DNA of 64,000 nt from E44-bin88 sp034419075 (GCA_034419075.1 DAOULR010000010.1:1-64000), one strand, 5' to 3'; shown: positions 16,532-25,762, counted from the first letter of the stretch. Notes: generated from the sequence alone by a model not told the origin. Numbers and translations are program-made.

Positions 16532-17752
16532 CTAGATTACTTCCTCGTCTTTCAATGTCTGTATATCTTCCCAGCTGTAACCGAGGATATCCATCAGTAC
16601 CTCTTCCGTATGCTGACCGAAGTTGGGCGCACAGCTCCTAATCTGGGCTGGCGTCTGGCTGAACTTGATGGGGATACCGGTCATTTTGACCTTGCCTAGG
16701 GTAGGGTGGTCGACTTCGGTGATATAATCGTTAGCCAATACCTGCGGGTCTGAGGCGAGTTCGGTTAGCTCGAGAACGGGCGAAAAGGCAATGCCTCCTC
16801 CCTTGGTTTGCAAAATAGTTATCCACTCGTCTCTGGTCTTGGTCTTAAATACCTTCTCCAGAATAGTAGCCAGCTCCAGGAAATTATCCCGCCTGTCTTT
16901 GGCGGTGGCGAATTTGGTGTCTTTCTCCAGATTTTCAATGCCCAGAGCGAGGCAGAAGTCGTGCCAGAACCGGTCGGACTGGGGCTCGGCCAACAGCAGC
17001 CATTTGCCATCGGCACATTCGTAGTGATTGGCCAGGGGGTTTTTCAGCGTCTTTTTGGAGGGCTTTGGCATCGGGCGTCCGCGCAGCAGCGCCACGTTGA
17101 GGTTATACGCCTGCATGTGTATTCCGGAACCAAGCAGGGATACCTCAACCTCCTGCCCGCTTCCCTGGCGGTCTCGAGCCGCCAGTGCGGCTAATATGCC
17201 GTTTACCAGCAGGGTCCCCGTCATCTGGTCAAATATCGCCCCGGCTATCTGCAACGGGGGGCCATCCGGCTCGCCGACGGTGCCCATTATCCCCGAGCGA
17301 GCCTGAGCGATGGTATCGTAGGCGCGTTTCTCACTCTCGGGCCCCAGTGACCCGTAGCCCGTGGCCAAACCGTAAACAAGTTTCGGGTTATGCTTCTTAA
17401 GGGTTTTATAATCTATACCCAGGCTGTCAATAGCCGAGCGAGAGTAGTTGGTGCAGAATACGTCTGATACCGCTACCAGACGATATAGAAGCTCTTTACC
17501 CTTTTTCTTCTTTATATCCAGCGTCATGCTCTTCTTGTTTCTGTTGGCGGTCTCAAACAGGATGTTGGTGCCGTCGGGCATAATCATGCCTCTGCCAAAG
17601 GTGGATGACATACCTCGGACCGGGTCACCCTTGACCCTGTCTTCTATCTTGATTACCTCAGCTCTCAGGTCACCCAGCATGTAGCCCGCCGAGGGAGCAC
17701 TGAGATAGCCACCACACTCTAAAACTCGAATACCTTCCAGCGGCCCGGCCAT
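16532..17752 (-). CDS. CaiB/BaiF type III CoA-transferase
   Basis: A 406-residue type III CoA-transferase with GYMLGDLRAEVIKIEDRVKGD, NRNKKSMTLDIKKKKG, FCTNYSRSAIDSLG and a catalytic-type Asp in IFDQMTG, 17 residues before the ARDRQGSGQ motif. It activates a carboxylic acid by CoA transfer. It is 34 bases downstream of the fused CoA-transferase-like gene and 33 bases upstream of the mutase subunit. The order suggests that CoA transfer and skeletal rearrangement belong to one route. Confidence 0.85.
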   Translation of the reverse strand: MAGPLEGIRVLECGGYLSAPSAGYMLGDLRAEVIKIEDRVKGDPVRGMSSTFGRGMIMPDGTNILFETANRNKKSMTLDIKKKKGKELLYRLVAVSDVFCTNYSRSAIDSLGIDYKTLKKHNPKLVYGLATGYGSLGPESEKRAYDTIAQARSGIMGTVGEPDGPPLQIAGAIFDQMTGTLLVNGILAALAARDRQGSGQEVEVSLLGSGIHMQAYNLNVALLRGRPMPKPSKKTLKNPLANHYECADGKWLLLAEPQSDRFWHDFCLALGIENLEKDTKFATAKDRRDNFLELATILEKVFKTKTRDEWITILQTKGGGIAFSPVLELTELASDPQVLANDYITEVDHPTLGKVKMTGIPIKFSQTPAQIRSCAPNFGQHTEEVLMDILGYSWEDIQTLKDEEVI

Positions 17753-17785
17753 AAAAGAGTCTCCTTTGTTAATATAATTAGATGG

Positions 17786-19525
17786 CTATGAGGACGAGGG
17801 TAGAGGCACCAACCAGCGCAGCAATTTTAGCTCATCTGTCGTGGGTTTGGCTAGCTCCTCAACCCTATCGGCCAGCTTCAGGGGCCAACCACAGTTGTCC
17901 TGCACCCGTTTTATCCTGTCTTCCAGGCTGGGTATTTTAGGGTCAGGCAAACATGCGGCCAGGCGCAGTTCCGCTTTGCCGATTGGTTTGGTAAAAACGC
18001 CCATCGTCGATACCACCGTGGTTACCCTGTTACCGGGGCAGGTAATGTAGGGCAGGGTCTCGGGAAAGCGGTCTTTTGATTGGTTGAGGATTACAATTAC
18101 TTCCCGGGCATTGGCGGCATCGTTGGCTCCTCCGGAGCCAACCAGAAACTGACCTTCAGCGGTTGTGGTGGAATTAAGGTTTCCCTTTCGGTCAATCTGT
18201 CCGGCACCGAGTACACTGAGGCAATTATTGTTCCTACCGCCAACAAATACTCCGTGGGTGGTTAGGGTATCGGTCAGCATTTTTGAGCTGTATACCCCGG
18301 CGACGCTTTGTGTGGCTAGTTCTGACGGTCGGGGCTCGTAGCCAATCTGCCCATTGCCGGTGATAAGCTCCAGTTCATACCCTTCGGCCCTGAGCTGATG
18401 ATAGGCCACTAACACGGCCACAGCTCGAGAGCCGGCCCCGATAAGAATAGTCCTGTGTTTGGCTTTTAGCACGCTCTTGGTTATCTCCCTGGCGGCGGCA
18501 ATCAGCATCATTTCTTCAGGGCTATATTCTGGCTTTGGTTCGGGGGCGGATTTTGGTGGAAAATCAGGGCGCTCGGTGTCCTCAATAGTTATCTGCTTGA
18601 GTGCCTTTACCCTCTGGTTACCCAGTTTATTGAGGTAATCTTTCGGCGTGGCGCAGTCTATTACCCACTCCTTTATCCAGGCATCAAGCTTCTGGCTGCT
18701 GGAAAATGCTTGGTGCAAGTCTTCCAGAAACTCGGTATCGGCTTCGTAGGCGTTAAAATCGCTTACCCCCGGGTTAGCCAGTGAAAAAGGATGAAGCCCT
18801 AACGGCGCTAGCGACACTGACTTAACGATATGGCCGGGTATCTTTACCAGGGGGGCATATTTCTTGATAAAGTCAGTGGGCACAATCTTCTCGACGGTAA
18901 CCAGCACCCCGTCAGTGCTGGCCAGAGGCCCCCAGAGGTCATCGCCGTAGGGGACGGGTAGAATGGTATTCCCCTGTTCATCGGCAACGCACCCGTGGAC
19001 TACGGAGATATCAGGGTTAATGGCTTTGACTACGCCTGTCTTGGTTCCGCCCCCGAAAGGGTCATCAATTTCCTTAAAAGAATCTTTGTTTTCCTGCGCC
19101 ATAGTGCTCCGGGCGATAGAGCGGGTTGGCATGAAGCTAACGCCCAGCGCTCCGGCCATCAGCCCCTGCTGTAGGGAACAGAGAGACCAGTTTTCCAGCT
19201 CAACACTCTTTTCTGCCCAGACTTTCTGCATTATCTTACTGGGGCGTCCTGAGGTCGATATGTCGGCGCCGGCGGAGAAAATCAGCTTCCTAGCCAGCTT
19301 ACAGTGGATGAGGTTCAGGGCATGACCGGATAGTGTGCTTTGAATGAGCACGAAATTGGGGGTTTTACCATAATATTGTCGGATAATCTCGCAAATGGCG
19401 GCGCTGGGGCCACCTATGCCGCCGGCAAGATGTAACTTCATCCCTGGTTTCACATAGCGCCTGACCGCTTCCTTAAGGGGTAAAAGCTTGCTTGCGGGCT
19501 CACGCTTATCGCTGGCAACGCTCAT
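17786..19525 (-). CDS. Fused family-I CoA-transferase-like protein (GctA-GctB or IpdAB-like), catalytic Glu apparently missing
   Basis: About 579 residues: an alpha-type half (GMKLHLAGGIGGPSAA, later GALGVSFMPTRS and HGCVADEQGN) joined through an Glu/Pro-rich linker to a beta-type half (ILIGAGSRAVAVLVAYH, then LGAGQIDRKGNLNSTT and VGSGGANDAAN). Where family-I transferases have S-E-N-G, this protein has T-G-N-G (Gly390), so the thioester-forming Glu seems absent. The same loss is known for IpdAB, a ring-opening hydrolase of steroid catabolism. The start is the ATG at 19523-19525: upstream codons overlap a TGCTATAAT promoter. First gene of the leftward operon. Confidence 0.75.
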   Translation of the reverse strand: MSVASDKREPASKLLPLKEAVRRYVKPGMKLHLAGGIGGPSAAICEIIRQYYGKTPNFVLIQSTLSGHALNLIHCKLARKLIFSAGADISTSGRPSKIMQKVWAEKSVELENWSLCSLQQGLMAGALGVSFMPTRSIARSTMAQENKDSFKEIDDPFGGGTKTGVVKAINPDISVVHGCVADEQGNTILPVPYGDDLWGPLASTDGVLVTVEKIVPTDFIKKYAPLVKIPGHIVKSVSLAPLGLHPFSLANPGVSDFNAYEADTEFLEDLHQAFSSSQKLDAWIKEWVIDCATPKDYLNKLGNQRVKALKQITIEDTERPDFPPKSAPEPKPEYSPEEMMLIAAAREITKSVLKAKHRTILIGAGSRAVAVLVAYHQLRAEGYELELITGNGQIGYEPRPSELATQSVAGVYSSKMLTDTLTTHGVFVGGRNNNCLSVLGAGQIDRKGNLNSTTTAEGQFLVGSGGANDAANAREVIVILNQSKDRFPETLPYITCPGNRVTTVVSTMGVFTKPIGKAELRLAACLPDPKIPSLEDRIKRVQDNCGWPLKLADRVEELAKPTTDELKLLRWLVPLPSSS

Positions 19526-19532
19526 GTTCATC

Positions 19533-19541
19533 ATTATAGCA
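19533..19541 (-). promoter_or_regulatory. Extended -10 promoter placed for a leaderless transcript
   Basis: On the minus strand TG-C-TATAAT lies seven bases before the ATG at 19525, so transcription should begin at or next to the start codon. The -35 region is poor (TGGGTG), as expected for extended -10 promoters. No ribosome site is seen. Confidence 0.5.
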
Positions 19542-19674
19542 CAGCCCAAGCCCGTCACCCATCGTTTAGGAATACTCAATTCGGAGAGCAGTTGTAAGAG
19601 TCCCCCAAATGGCTTACAATGTTGAAGATTGAAACAGCCAATAGTAGACAGAACAGCGGGGAAGGAGGACGCCA

Positions 19675-20541
19675 ATGAAATACAAGAATATTATCTACGA
19701 AAAGAGTGATTATATCGCCCGTATAACCTTGAACCGTCCCAAAACATTGAACGCCATGTGCCCGGAACTCAGCGACGATATAAGCCAGGCGATAAAAGAA
19801 GTCAACGAGGATGATGATGTCAAAGTGGTAATCTTTAAAGGGGCTGGCCGTGCCCTTAGCGCCGGGGCAGACTTGAGCAAGGTTGGCTTCGTCTATGGCT
19901 GGGAGGAACCCAAGCCCGGGGAAAAAGCGCGCCGTCCTAGTCTGAGAGTGCGCCTGCACTTTGACCGCCGCACCTTCTGGGAACAGTCCCAGGAGTTGTT
20001 GCTCTGCCAAAAACTGACCATAGCCCAGGCGCATGGTTTCCTCCTCGGCGCCTCATTAGACCTGTTCCTCAATTGCGACCTCATTATAGCCTCCGAAGAC
20101 TGTAAGCTCGGCCATGTCGAGGAGAGGCTTGGCTTAGCCGGCAACACTATCTCACCAATTCTGGTGCTGCGTTGTGGTTTGACACGAGCCCTGGAGCTTT
20201 GTATTACCGGTAAAATGGTTGACGGGAAAGAAGCCAGTCAGATCGGGCTGGTAAACAGGGCCGTCCCCGCCGATAAACTGGAAGCCGAGGTTAATGAACT
20301 CGCCCAAGGATTGGCCCGCTTCCCTCGTGATGGTATTGCTCTGGGTAAGGCGTCACGGCATTTCCTCTATGACATTATGGGGGTGACCCAAGGGCTTACC
20401 CATTCTTACCTACAGCATACTATGGGGACGAACCTGAGCTTTGAGCCTGATGAATTCAATTTCTTCAAGGAGAGAAGGGACAAGGGAGTGAGGAAGGCGG
20501 CTCACGAGAAGCAGGATTTCTATAAGCCGCTGGATAAGTAA
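19675..20541 (+). CDS. Enoyl-CoA hydratase/isomerase (crotonase) family protein
   Basis: A 288-residue crotonase: ITLNRPKTLNAM, oxyanion-hole segment ALSAGADLSKV, GASLDLFLNCDLI and GHVEERLGLAGN. The second catalytic Glu (as in E164 of rat hydratase) is present in VEERLGL; the first (E144) appears as Asp in SLDLF. An insertion around residues 80-110 is rich in Arg and Pro. GGAGG lies eight bases before the ATG. It is transcribed away from the leftward CoA-transferase operon and may be the hydratase step of the same pathway. Confidence 0.8.
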   Translation: MKYKNIIYEKSDYIARITLNRPKTLNAMCPELSDDISQAIKEVNEDDDVKVVIFKGAGRALSAGADLSKVGFVYGWEEPKPGEKARRPSLRVRLHFDRRTFWEQSQELLLCQKLTIAQAHGFLLGASLDLFLNCDLIIASEDCKLGHVEERLGLAGNTISPILVLRCGLTRALELCITGKMVDGKEASQIGLVNRAVPADKLEAEVNELAQGLARFPRDGIALGKASRHFLYDIMGVTQGLTHSYLQHTMGTNLSFEPDEFNFFKERRDKGVRKAAHEKQDFYKPLDK

Positions 20542-20550
20542 TACCTCTTT

Positions 20551-20832
20551 TCATCCGCCGGTAATGGGGACAAGCAGGGCGACGCGGTCGCCGCTCTTAA
20601 CCTGAAGGCCCATGTCGTCATAGTAAAAGTGCCCGTTGACGTTGAACTTGTAATTCTCCACCAGCTGGTCTTCACCGACACGAATGGCTGTCCCCTCCAG
20701 TGCCGGGATTTTATCCTTAAGGGCGGCAACAACATCTTTCAGGGTCGCCCCATCATCTAATTCGACCTCCACCTCCCGCAGCTCGGTAATCTCGCTCGGT
20801 AGCCCGAACATCTCCACAACGCATCTAAACAT
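20551..20832 (-). CDS. MoaD/ThiS-family sulfur-carrier protein next to AOR copy 2
   Basis: A 93-residue beta-grasp protein ending in the ThiS/MoaD Gly-Gly (LLVPITGG), the residue that becomes a thiocarboxylate for sulfur transfer to molybdopterin. Internal landmarks are ATLKDVVAALKDKIP and FNVNGHFYYDDMGLQVKSGD. It follows AOR copy 2 by 30 bases on the same strand, pointing to a dedicated role in tungstopterin supply or AOR maturation. Confidence 0.8.
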   Translation of the reverse strand: MFRCVVEMFGLPSEITELREVEVELDDGATLKDVVAALKDKIPALEGTAIRVGEDQLVENYKFNVNGHFYYDDMGLQVKSGDRVALLVPITGG

Positions 20833-20862
20833 AGCCTATGCTCCTATTTCGGCTGATTAATA

Positions 20863-22668
20863 CTATTTGGGCCAGAGCTCACGGGCGATATCATCCAAGC
20901 CCAGTTCCAGCAGTTTTCTCTGGCTTGGTTTGGTTGTTTTCCGGTCCCAATCAAGGGCGCCCAGGTTCCAGTAGGCTTGAGCCTCGATATCGGACGATAC
21001 CCCAGCCAGAGGGCCTTCTTTCTGAGGAGGGCGCCCGATTATCCTGCCGTGTACCTTGAGTTCCAAAGGATTTATACCTTCGCGGAGGTTAAAGACGTGC
21101 CTTATAATGGCTATCCTCTCACCGTACTTGAGCAACTCTTCCAGGGAACGGTCCCAGCCGGTCACGGCGCTCATGAATCCCACCAGGTAGTCGTTGGAAT
21201 CGGCCACCGCCAGCTGACTATGCAGGCAGAGCCCGCTGGCATTAACCACACAACCCTGGAATTGGGAAGGGCCAAAACCAGCAGTATGCCGACCAGGGGT
21301 AGCATCCATCTGGTACCTGGCCGCCGTCGGCTGACCGGCAAAGGGCGGGAAATCAAACTTGGGGTCGTGCATACCCAGTTCCTGCCCCCCGATGTGAACC
21401 GCATATTCCTCGGCCCCCTTGCCGATTCTCTCGGCGGCTAGCTTTACCCCGTCGGCGAGGACGTCACCGAAGCCCTCCCGCCGGGCAAGCTTCTTGAGCA
21501 TGGCAATCATAGCCTGGTGATTGCCCCAGGTTAGCTCAATCCCGTCGGTATCCGCCTTGGTAATAAGACCATGCTCGTAGCATTCCATGGCAAAGGCGAG
21601 GATAGTACCAGCGGAGATAGTATCCAGTCCATAGATGTCGCAGAGGTAGCCCGCCATGGCTATTGCCTCGCTGTTGTTGTTTAAGCATATGGCTCCGAAG
21701 GCGGCTTGGGTTTCGTATTCCGCCCGGTGAGTGCCCGCCGGGTAGCTATAGTCGCCGGCAGCCTCTTTTAGTCTGGCCTTACAGGCCGCGGGGCAACGCC
21801 AGCAGCCGGTTCTGCTCGCCACTCTGGCGTCTACCACATCCTTGCGAAGAGCGGCTACATCGGGCAGGTCAATGACGCCAATGCCGCCCCAGTTCTTAAC
21901 CGGCGTATCGCCGCTGTGTGCTGATTCGGCGGTGTGACCACTGGTGCCATACCTGTGGAAATCCTCAAGGAATGGGGAGGCCTTCATCTCGGCTATGTGC
22001 TTTTGTCTTAACTTGTTGGCCGCCTCGCTATCAGCTAGGGGGACCTTTCGGTCTCCCTTGACTACCACTGCCTTGAGCTTTTTGGCGCCCATTACCGCCC
22101 CCAGACCAGAGCGCCCGGCAGCATCTATTCTATTGTTCATAAGGCAGGCAACCAGGGAGAGTTTCTCACCGGCCGGACCGATGCTGACGACCTTGGCCGC
22201 TTTACCGTGTTCAGCCTGCAGAATATCGTCAGTTTCATAGGTGACTTTTCCCCAGAGGCTAGTCGCCTCTTTTAACTGGGCTTGGCCGTTTTCAACAAAA
22301 AGATAGACTGGCTTTTCCGAGATGCCGCTAAAAAATACACCATCATAGCCGGCGAACCTGAGGTTAGGGCCGAAATCCCCGCCGCAATTGGCGTCTCCCC
22401 ACCCTCCAGTGAGCGGCGATTTGGCCACGGCTACGTAGCGGCAACCAAAGGGTGCTGGAGTGCCGGTGAGTGGGCCGGTAACCAGGCCGAGCGTGTTCTC
22501 TTCTCCCAGCGGGTCCACCCCGCCCTTCTGGTGGTCGTAAAGGACCCTGGCCCCAAGGCCGTAGCCGCCGATGAAATCTCGATAGAGGCTATCCTCAGGT
22601 TTTTCCTCTTTTATCTCCCCGGTGGAAAGGTTCACGAACAATAGCTTTCCCATATATCCTGCCGTCAC
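20863..22668 (-). CDS. Aldehyde:ferredoxin oxidoreductase family tungstoenzyme (copy 2)
   Basis: A 601-residue AOR. Cluster cysteines C289-x2-C292-x3-C296 and Cys481 are visible, with FIGGYGLGARV and SPLTGGWGDANCGGDFG in the pterin-binding domain. It is closely related to copy 1 over the whole length. The GTG at 22666-22668 is the start because the sequence then aligns with the GYMGK opening of copy 1. It forms a two-gene unit with the MoaD-like gene downstream. Substrate unknown. Confidence 0.9.
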   Translation of the reverse strand: MTAGYMGKLLFVNLSTGEIKEEKPEDSLYRDFIGGYGLGARVLYDHQKGGVDPLGEENTLGLVTGPLTGTPAPFGCRYVAVAKSPLTGGWGDANCGGDFGPNLRFAGYDGVFFSGISEKPVYLFVENGQAQLKEATSLWGKVTYETDDILQAEHGKAAKVVSIGPAGEKLSLVACLMNNRIDAAGRSGLGAVMGAKKLKAVVVKGDRKVPLADSEAANKLRQKHIAEMKASPFLEDFHRYGTSGHTAESAHSGDTPVKNWGGIGVIDLPDVAALRKDVVDARVASRTGCWRCPAACKARLKEAAGDYSYPAGTHRAEYETQAAFGAICLNNNSEAIAMAGYLCDIYGLDTISAGTILAFAMECYEHGLITKADTDGIELTWGNHQAMIAMLKKLARREGFGDVLADGVKLAAERIGKGAEEYAVHIGGQELGMHDPKFDFPPFAGQPTAARYQMDATPGRHTAGFGPSQFQGCVVNASGLCLHSQLAVADSNDYLVGFMSAVTGWDRSLEELLKYGERIAIIRHVFNLREGINPLELKVHGRIIGRPPQKEGPLAGVSSDIEAQAYWNLGALDWDRKTTKPSQRKLLELGLDDIARELWPK

Positions 22669-22773
22669 TTCTTGGGTTCCTTTCTCCGTTAATTTCTAAA
22701 CACACTAGCATTATACTCGTTCCCTTCTACAAAGTCAGCTTTCCCCCGGACAGGGCTTTCCCTATCGACGTTG

Positions 22774-22782
22774 TGATATAAT
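22774..22782 (+). promoter_or_regulatory. Extended -10 promoter for the ABC exporter operon
   Basis: TG-A-TATAAT, about 25 bases upstream of the ATG at 22808; an AAGGAG ribosome site lies between. Matching -35 is weak. Confidence 0.4.
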
Positions 22783-22807
22783 ACCAACTTAAGAAGGAGC
22801 TAATTAT

Positions 22808-23701
22808 ATGCTTGCCGTTGAAGTCAACCATGTAGTCAAGTCCTTTACCGATAAGGTCGCCGTTGACGACCTGTCCTTCTCGGTGGCTCAGGGTGAGATA
22901 TTCGGCCTGATTGGTCCTAATGGCGCCGGCAAGACGACCACCATCAGGATGATGATGGACATCATAAAGCCGGATTCGGGCGATGTGACCATCCTCGGCG
23001 AGAAGTTGAACGAAGCCACCAAGAATAAGCTAGGCTACCTGCCTGAGGAAAGAGGGCTGTATAAGAAGCTGAGCGTCCTCGAATCTATCGTTTACCTGGC
23101 ATCGCTAAAAGGGATGGACAAAAACTCAGCTACCGAAAAAGCCGACGAGCTACTCGAAAAAACCGGCATGTCAGCCACCAAAAGCAAGAAGATTGAGGCA
23201 CTGAGCCGGGGCATGGGGCAGATTATCCAGTTCATCGTTACCATCATCCATGACCCGGAGTTGGTTGTTCTGGACGAACCCTTTGCCGGGCTCGACCCGG
23301 TTAACACCGAGCTGCTAAAGGGGATGCTCGCTGACCTGAGGAATCAGGGCAAGGCCGTAATCCTGAGCACCCACCAGATGAATCAGATAGAAGAACTCTG
23401 CGACCGTATCCTGATGATAAACAACGGGAAAAACGTCCTCTACGGAGACCTGGCTGAAATCAGGTCAAGATACCGGGGCAATTCGGTCCTTCTGGATTTT
23501 GAGGGGGAGCTGGGGGAAATAGCGGGGGTTACCGCTAAGCGCCAGCACAAAGGCTATATTGAGCTGATGCTGGACGAAAGGACAACCCCCCAACAGCTCC
23601 TGGAGCGATTATTAGGCCGCGGTATAGTAATCAACCGTTTTGAAGTAGCCACTCCTTCACTCAACGAGATATTCCTGAAGGAGGTGGGTAAAAAGTCATG
23701 A
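22808..23701 (+). CDS. ABC transporter ATP-binding protein (NatA-like)
   Basis: A 297-residue ABC ATPase with Walker A GPNGAGKTT (residues 39-47), signature LSRGMGQ, Walker B VVLDEPFAGLDP and H-loop STHQM. The C-terminal about 80 residues form the extra domain typical of NatA/CcmA-type exporters. It pairs with the membrane protein starting at 23698, with which it overlaps by four bases (ATGA), so the two are translationally coupled. The exported compound (Na+, drug or lipid) is not known. Confidence 0.9.
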   Translation: MLAVEVNHVVKSFTDKVAVDDLSFSVAQGEIFGLIGPNGAGKTTTIRMMMDIIKPDSGDVTILGEKLNEATKNKLGYLPEERGLYKKLSVLESIVYLASLKGMDKNSATEKADELLEKTGMSATKSKKIEALSRGMGQIIQFIVTIIHDPELVVLDEPFAGLDPVNTELLKGMLADLRNQGKAVILSTHQMNQIEELCDRILMINNGKNVLYGDLAEIRSRYRGNSVLLDFEGELGEIAGVTAKRQHKGYIELMLDERTTPQQLLERLLGRGIVINRFEVATPSLNEIFLKEVGKKS

Positions 23702-24915
23702 ACAAGACGCTGTTGATATTCCGGCACGAGTTCAGGAACGCGATAAAGAGGAAAGGGTTTATCATTATGACCCTTATCGTGCCCGTCTTAGGCCTCCTGG
23801 GCATAGGTATTTTCTCTCTGGTATCAACCGGTGCTGGGCCGACGGTAGTGGAAATAACCACCATCGGCTATGTCGATGAAATTGGCGGTTTCGATAGCTA
23901 TACGACTCAGGCGAATATAGAGTTGGTAAGCTTTGATACCCAAGACGAGGCCACGGTCGCCCTGATTAACTACGAGGTTAAGGAGTATTTCGTCATCCCG
24001 GAGGACTATACATCAACCGGGGTAATTAACCGCTATACCCTGGCCAGAGAGCTGGAGACACCCAAAGCCACCGTCACCGCCATTAAGAACTTCCTCACCA
24101 GCAATCTTTTAGCGGAGAAGGTCCCTCCCGACACTATAGAGCTGGTAGAAAAACCCTTGGGTTTGGTTACCACCAGGCTTACCGAAACGGGGGAGGTGGC
24201 TACCGAGCAGGGCGGATTCGGGAACCTTATCGTCCCCGGAATCTTTAGCCTGCTGCTGGCCCTTTCCCTACAGCTCTCTTGCGTCTACCTGGTACAGGGG
24301 CTGGGGGATGAGAAGGAGAGCCGCCTTATCGAGGTATTGCTCTCCTCGGTTAACACCCGGCAGCTGCTCGTGGGCAAGGTCTTGGGACTGGGTGTCGCCG
24401 GGCTGGTGCAGGTGGTCGTCTGGCTGGCCTCGTTGCCGCTTCTCCTAAACCTGGCCTCATCCACCTTCGGTGGCTTTTTCGGTGCGATACAACTGCCGGC
24501 CAGCTTTCTCGTTTTGGGGATAGTCTATTTCGTTCTGGGCTATTCATTGTTCGCCGCCCTCTCGGCGGGCGTCGGCGCCATCAGCCCCAGCGCTCGTGAG
24601 GGACAGCAACTTATCCCCATGTTTACGCTTCTCCTCTTCGTGCCCCTCTGGTTCTCGTCTATACTGTTTATCTTTCCCAACAGCCCGCTCTGGACGGTGC
24701 TGACCATTTTACCGGTCACGGCTCCTATAGCCGTGATGCTCAGGCTGGGCGTAAGCGGTGTTGCCGTCTGGGAACTGGCAGTCAGTATCACCGTGCTGGC
24801 ACTCTCCGTCATTCTGGTTATGTTCCTGGCCATCAGGGTCTTCCGGGCTTACCTGCTCATGTACGGGAAGAGGCCTAGTTGGGGAGAGGTCTTCCGCAGC
24901 CTCAGGAGCGGATAA
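23698..24915 (+). CDS. ABC-2 type transporter permease (NatB-like)
   Basis: A 405-residue membrane protein: one N-terminal segment (FIIMTLIVPVLGLLGIGIF), a soluble extracytoplasmic domain to about residue 175, then five to six C-terminal membrane segments with the ABC-2 loop DEKESRLIEVLLSSV. This is the layout of NatB-like exporters. It overlaps the ATPase gene by four bases and acts with it at the cytoplasmic membrane. Confidence 0.85.
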   Translation: MNKTLLIFRHEFRNAIKRKGFIIMTLIVPVLGLLGIGIFSLVSTGAGPTVVEITTIGYVDEIGGFDSYTTQANIELVSFDTQDEATVALINYEVKEYFVIPEDYTSTGVINRYTLARELETPKATVTAIKNFLTSNLLAEKVPPDTIELVEKPLGLVTTRLTETGEVATEQGGFGNLIVPGIFSLLLALSLQLSCVYLVQGLGDEKESRLIEVLLSSVNTRQLLVGKVLGLGVAGLVQVVVWLASLPLLLNLASSTFGGFFGAIQLPASFLVLGIVYFVLGYSLFAALSAGVGAISPSAREGQQLIPMFTLLLFVPLWFSSILFIFPNSPLWTVLTILPVTAPIAVMLRLGVSGVAVWELAVSITVLALSVILVMFLAIRVFRAYLLMYGKRPSWGEVFRSLRSG

Positions 24916-24970
24916 TCTATACAGCTTGGAGACCAGCTAGGAACTCCTGCCACTAAATAGGAGGGCGCTC

Positions 24971-25717
24971 ATGGATATGGAAATAAAGGCCAGATTCCTG
25001 GAGCTCTGGGAAAAGTATTTCGATGATGCCGAGCTGCCCATCACCTTTTACTACAGTAGGAAAGAGGGGTCGGCGGAGAAGGTAAAGCCCGGCACGCTGG
25101 CCCGGTGTTTAATCGGGGCGCTGGGTAAGGTGAGAAACGGGCGCTCCCTGGCCTTCAACGCCAAGGCGGTGGGGTGCGCCGGCGGCCGGAAGTACCTGGG
25201 CTTCTCCAAAGGCATTATGCGCAAATTCGAGTATTTCCTGTCCTGTGGTATTCCCGGCCGGATGGAGGGGGAACGCTATAAGAAGTCGCCGGAACTGGTC
25301 AAAGAGCTCTATAAGAACCTGCCCCATTTTAAGGCGCCGAAGCCTTTTATCATCTTTAAAAGGTGGGATAACCTCGAAGCCGAGGACAATCCCGAAGTGG
25401 TTATATTCTTTGCCCATGTCGATGTCGTGGCCGGGCTGTTTACCCTGGCTAACTTTGACCTGGCCCACCCGGAGGGCGTCTTTACCCCCATGGGCGCGGG
25501 CTGTTCCACTATCGTTTCTTACCCCTACCTGGAGAAGGACTCCCCCAATCCCAGGGCCGTTATCGGTATGTTCGATATTTCAGCCCGACCTTATGTGCAG
25601 AAAGACAGGCTCAGCTTCGCCGTGCCTATGTCGCGGTTTATCACCATGATGGACAATATGGAGGAGAGCTTCCTCATTACGGATAGCTGGAAGAAGCTGC
25701 GGAAGAGGCTAGATTAA
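24971..25717 (+). CDS. DUF169 family protein
   Basis: A 248-residue protein of the DUF169 (ArCR) family, recognised by PITFYYS early, RCLIGALGKVRNG, the FNAKAVGCAGGRKYLGF segment and a GAGCSTIVSYPYLE stretch. Conserved cysteines (residues about 39, 65, 91 and 178) suggest metal or cluster binding. The family is common in anaerobes and its biochemical role is unknown. AGGAGG lies before the ATG. Confidence 0.8.
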   Translation: MDMEIKARFLELWEKYFDDAELPITFYYSRKEGSAEKVKPGTLARCLIGALGKVRNGRSLAFNAKAVGCAGGRKYLGFSKGIMRKFEYFLSCGIPGRMEGERYKKSPELVKELYKNLPHFKAPKPFIIFKRWDNLEAEDNPEVVIFFAHVDVVAGLFTLANFDLAHPEGVFTPMGAGCSTIVSYPYLEKDSPNPRAVIGMFDISARPYVQKDRLSFAVPMSRFITMMDNMEESFLITDSWKKLRKRLD

Positions 25718-25762
25718 ACAAGTTGATACGTCTTTTATACGGCTGCTTCTCATATCGGGGAT

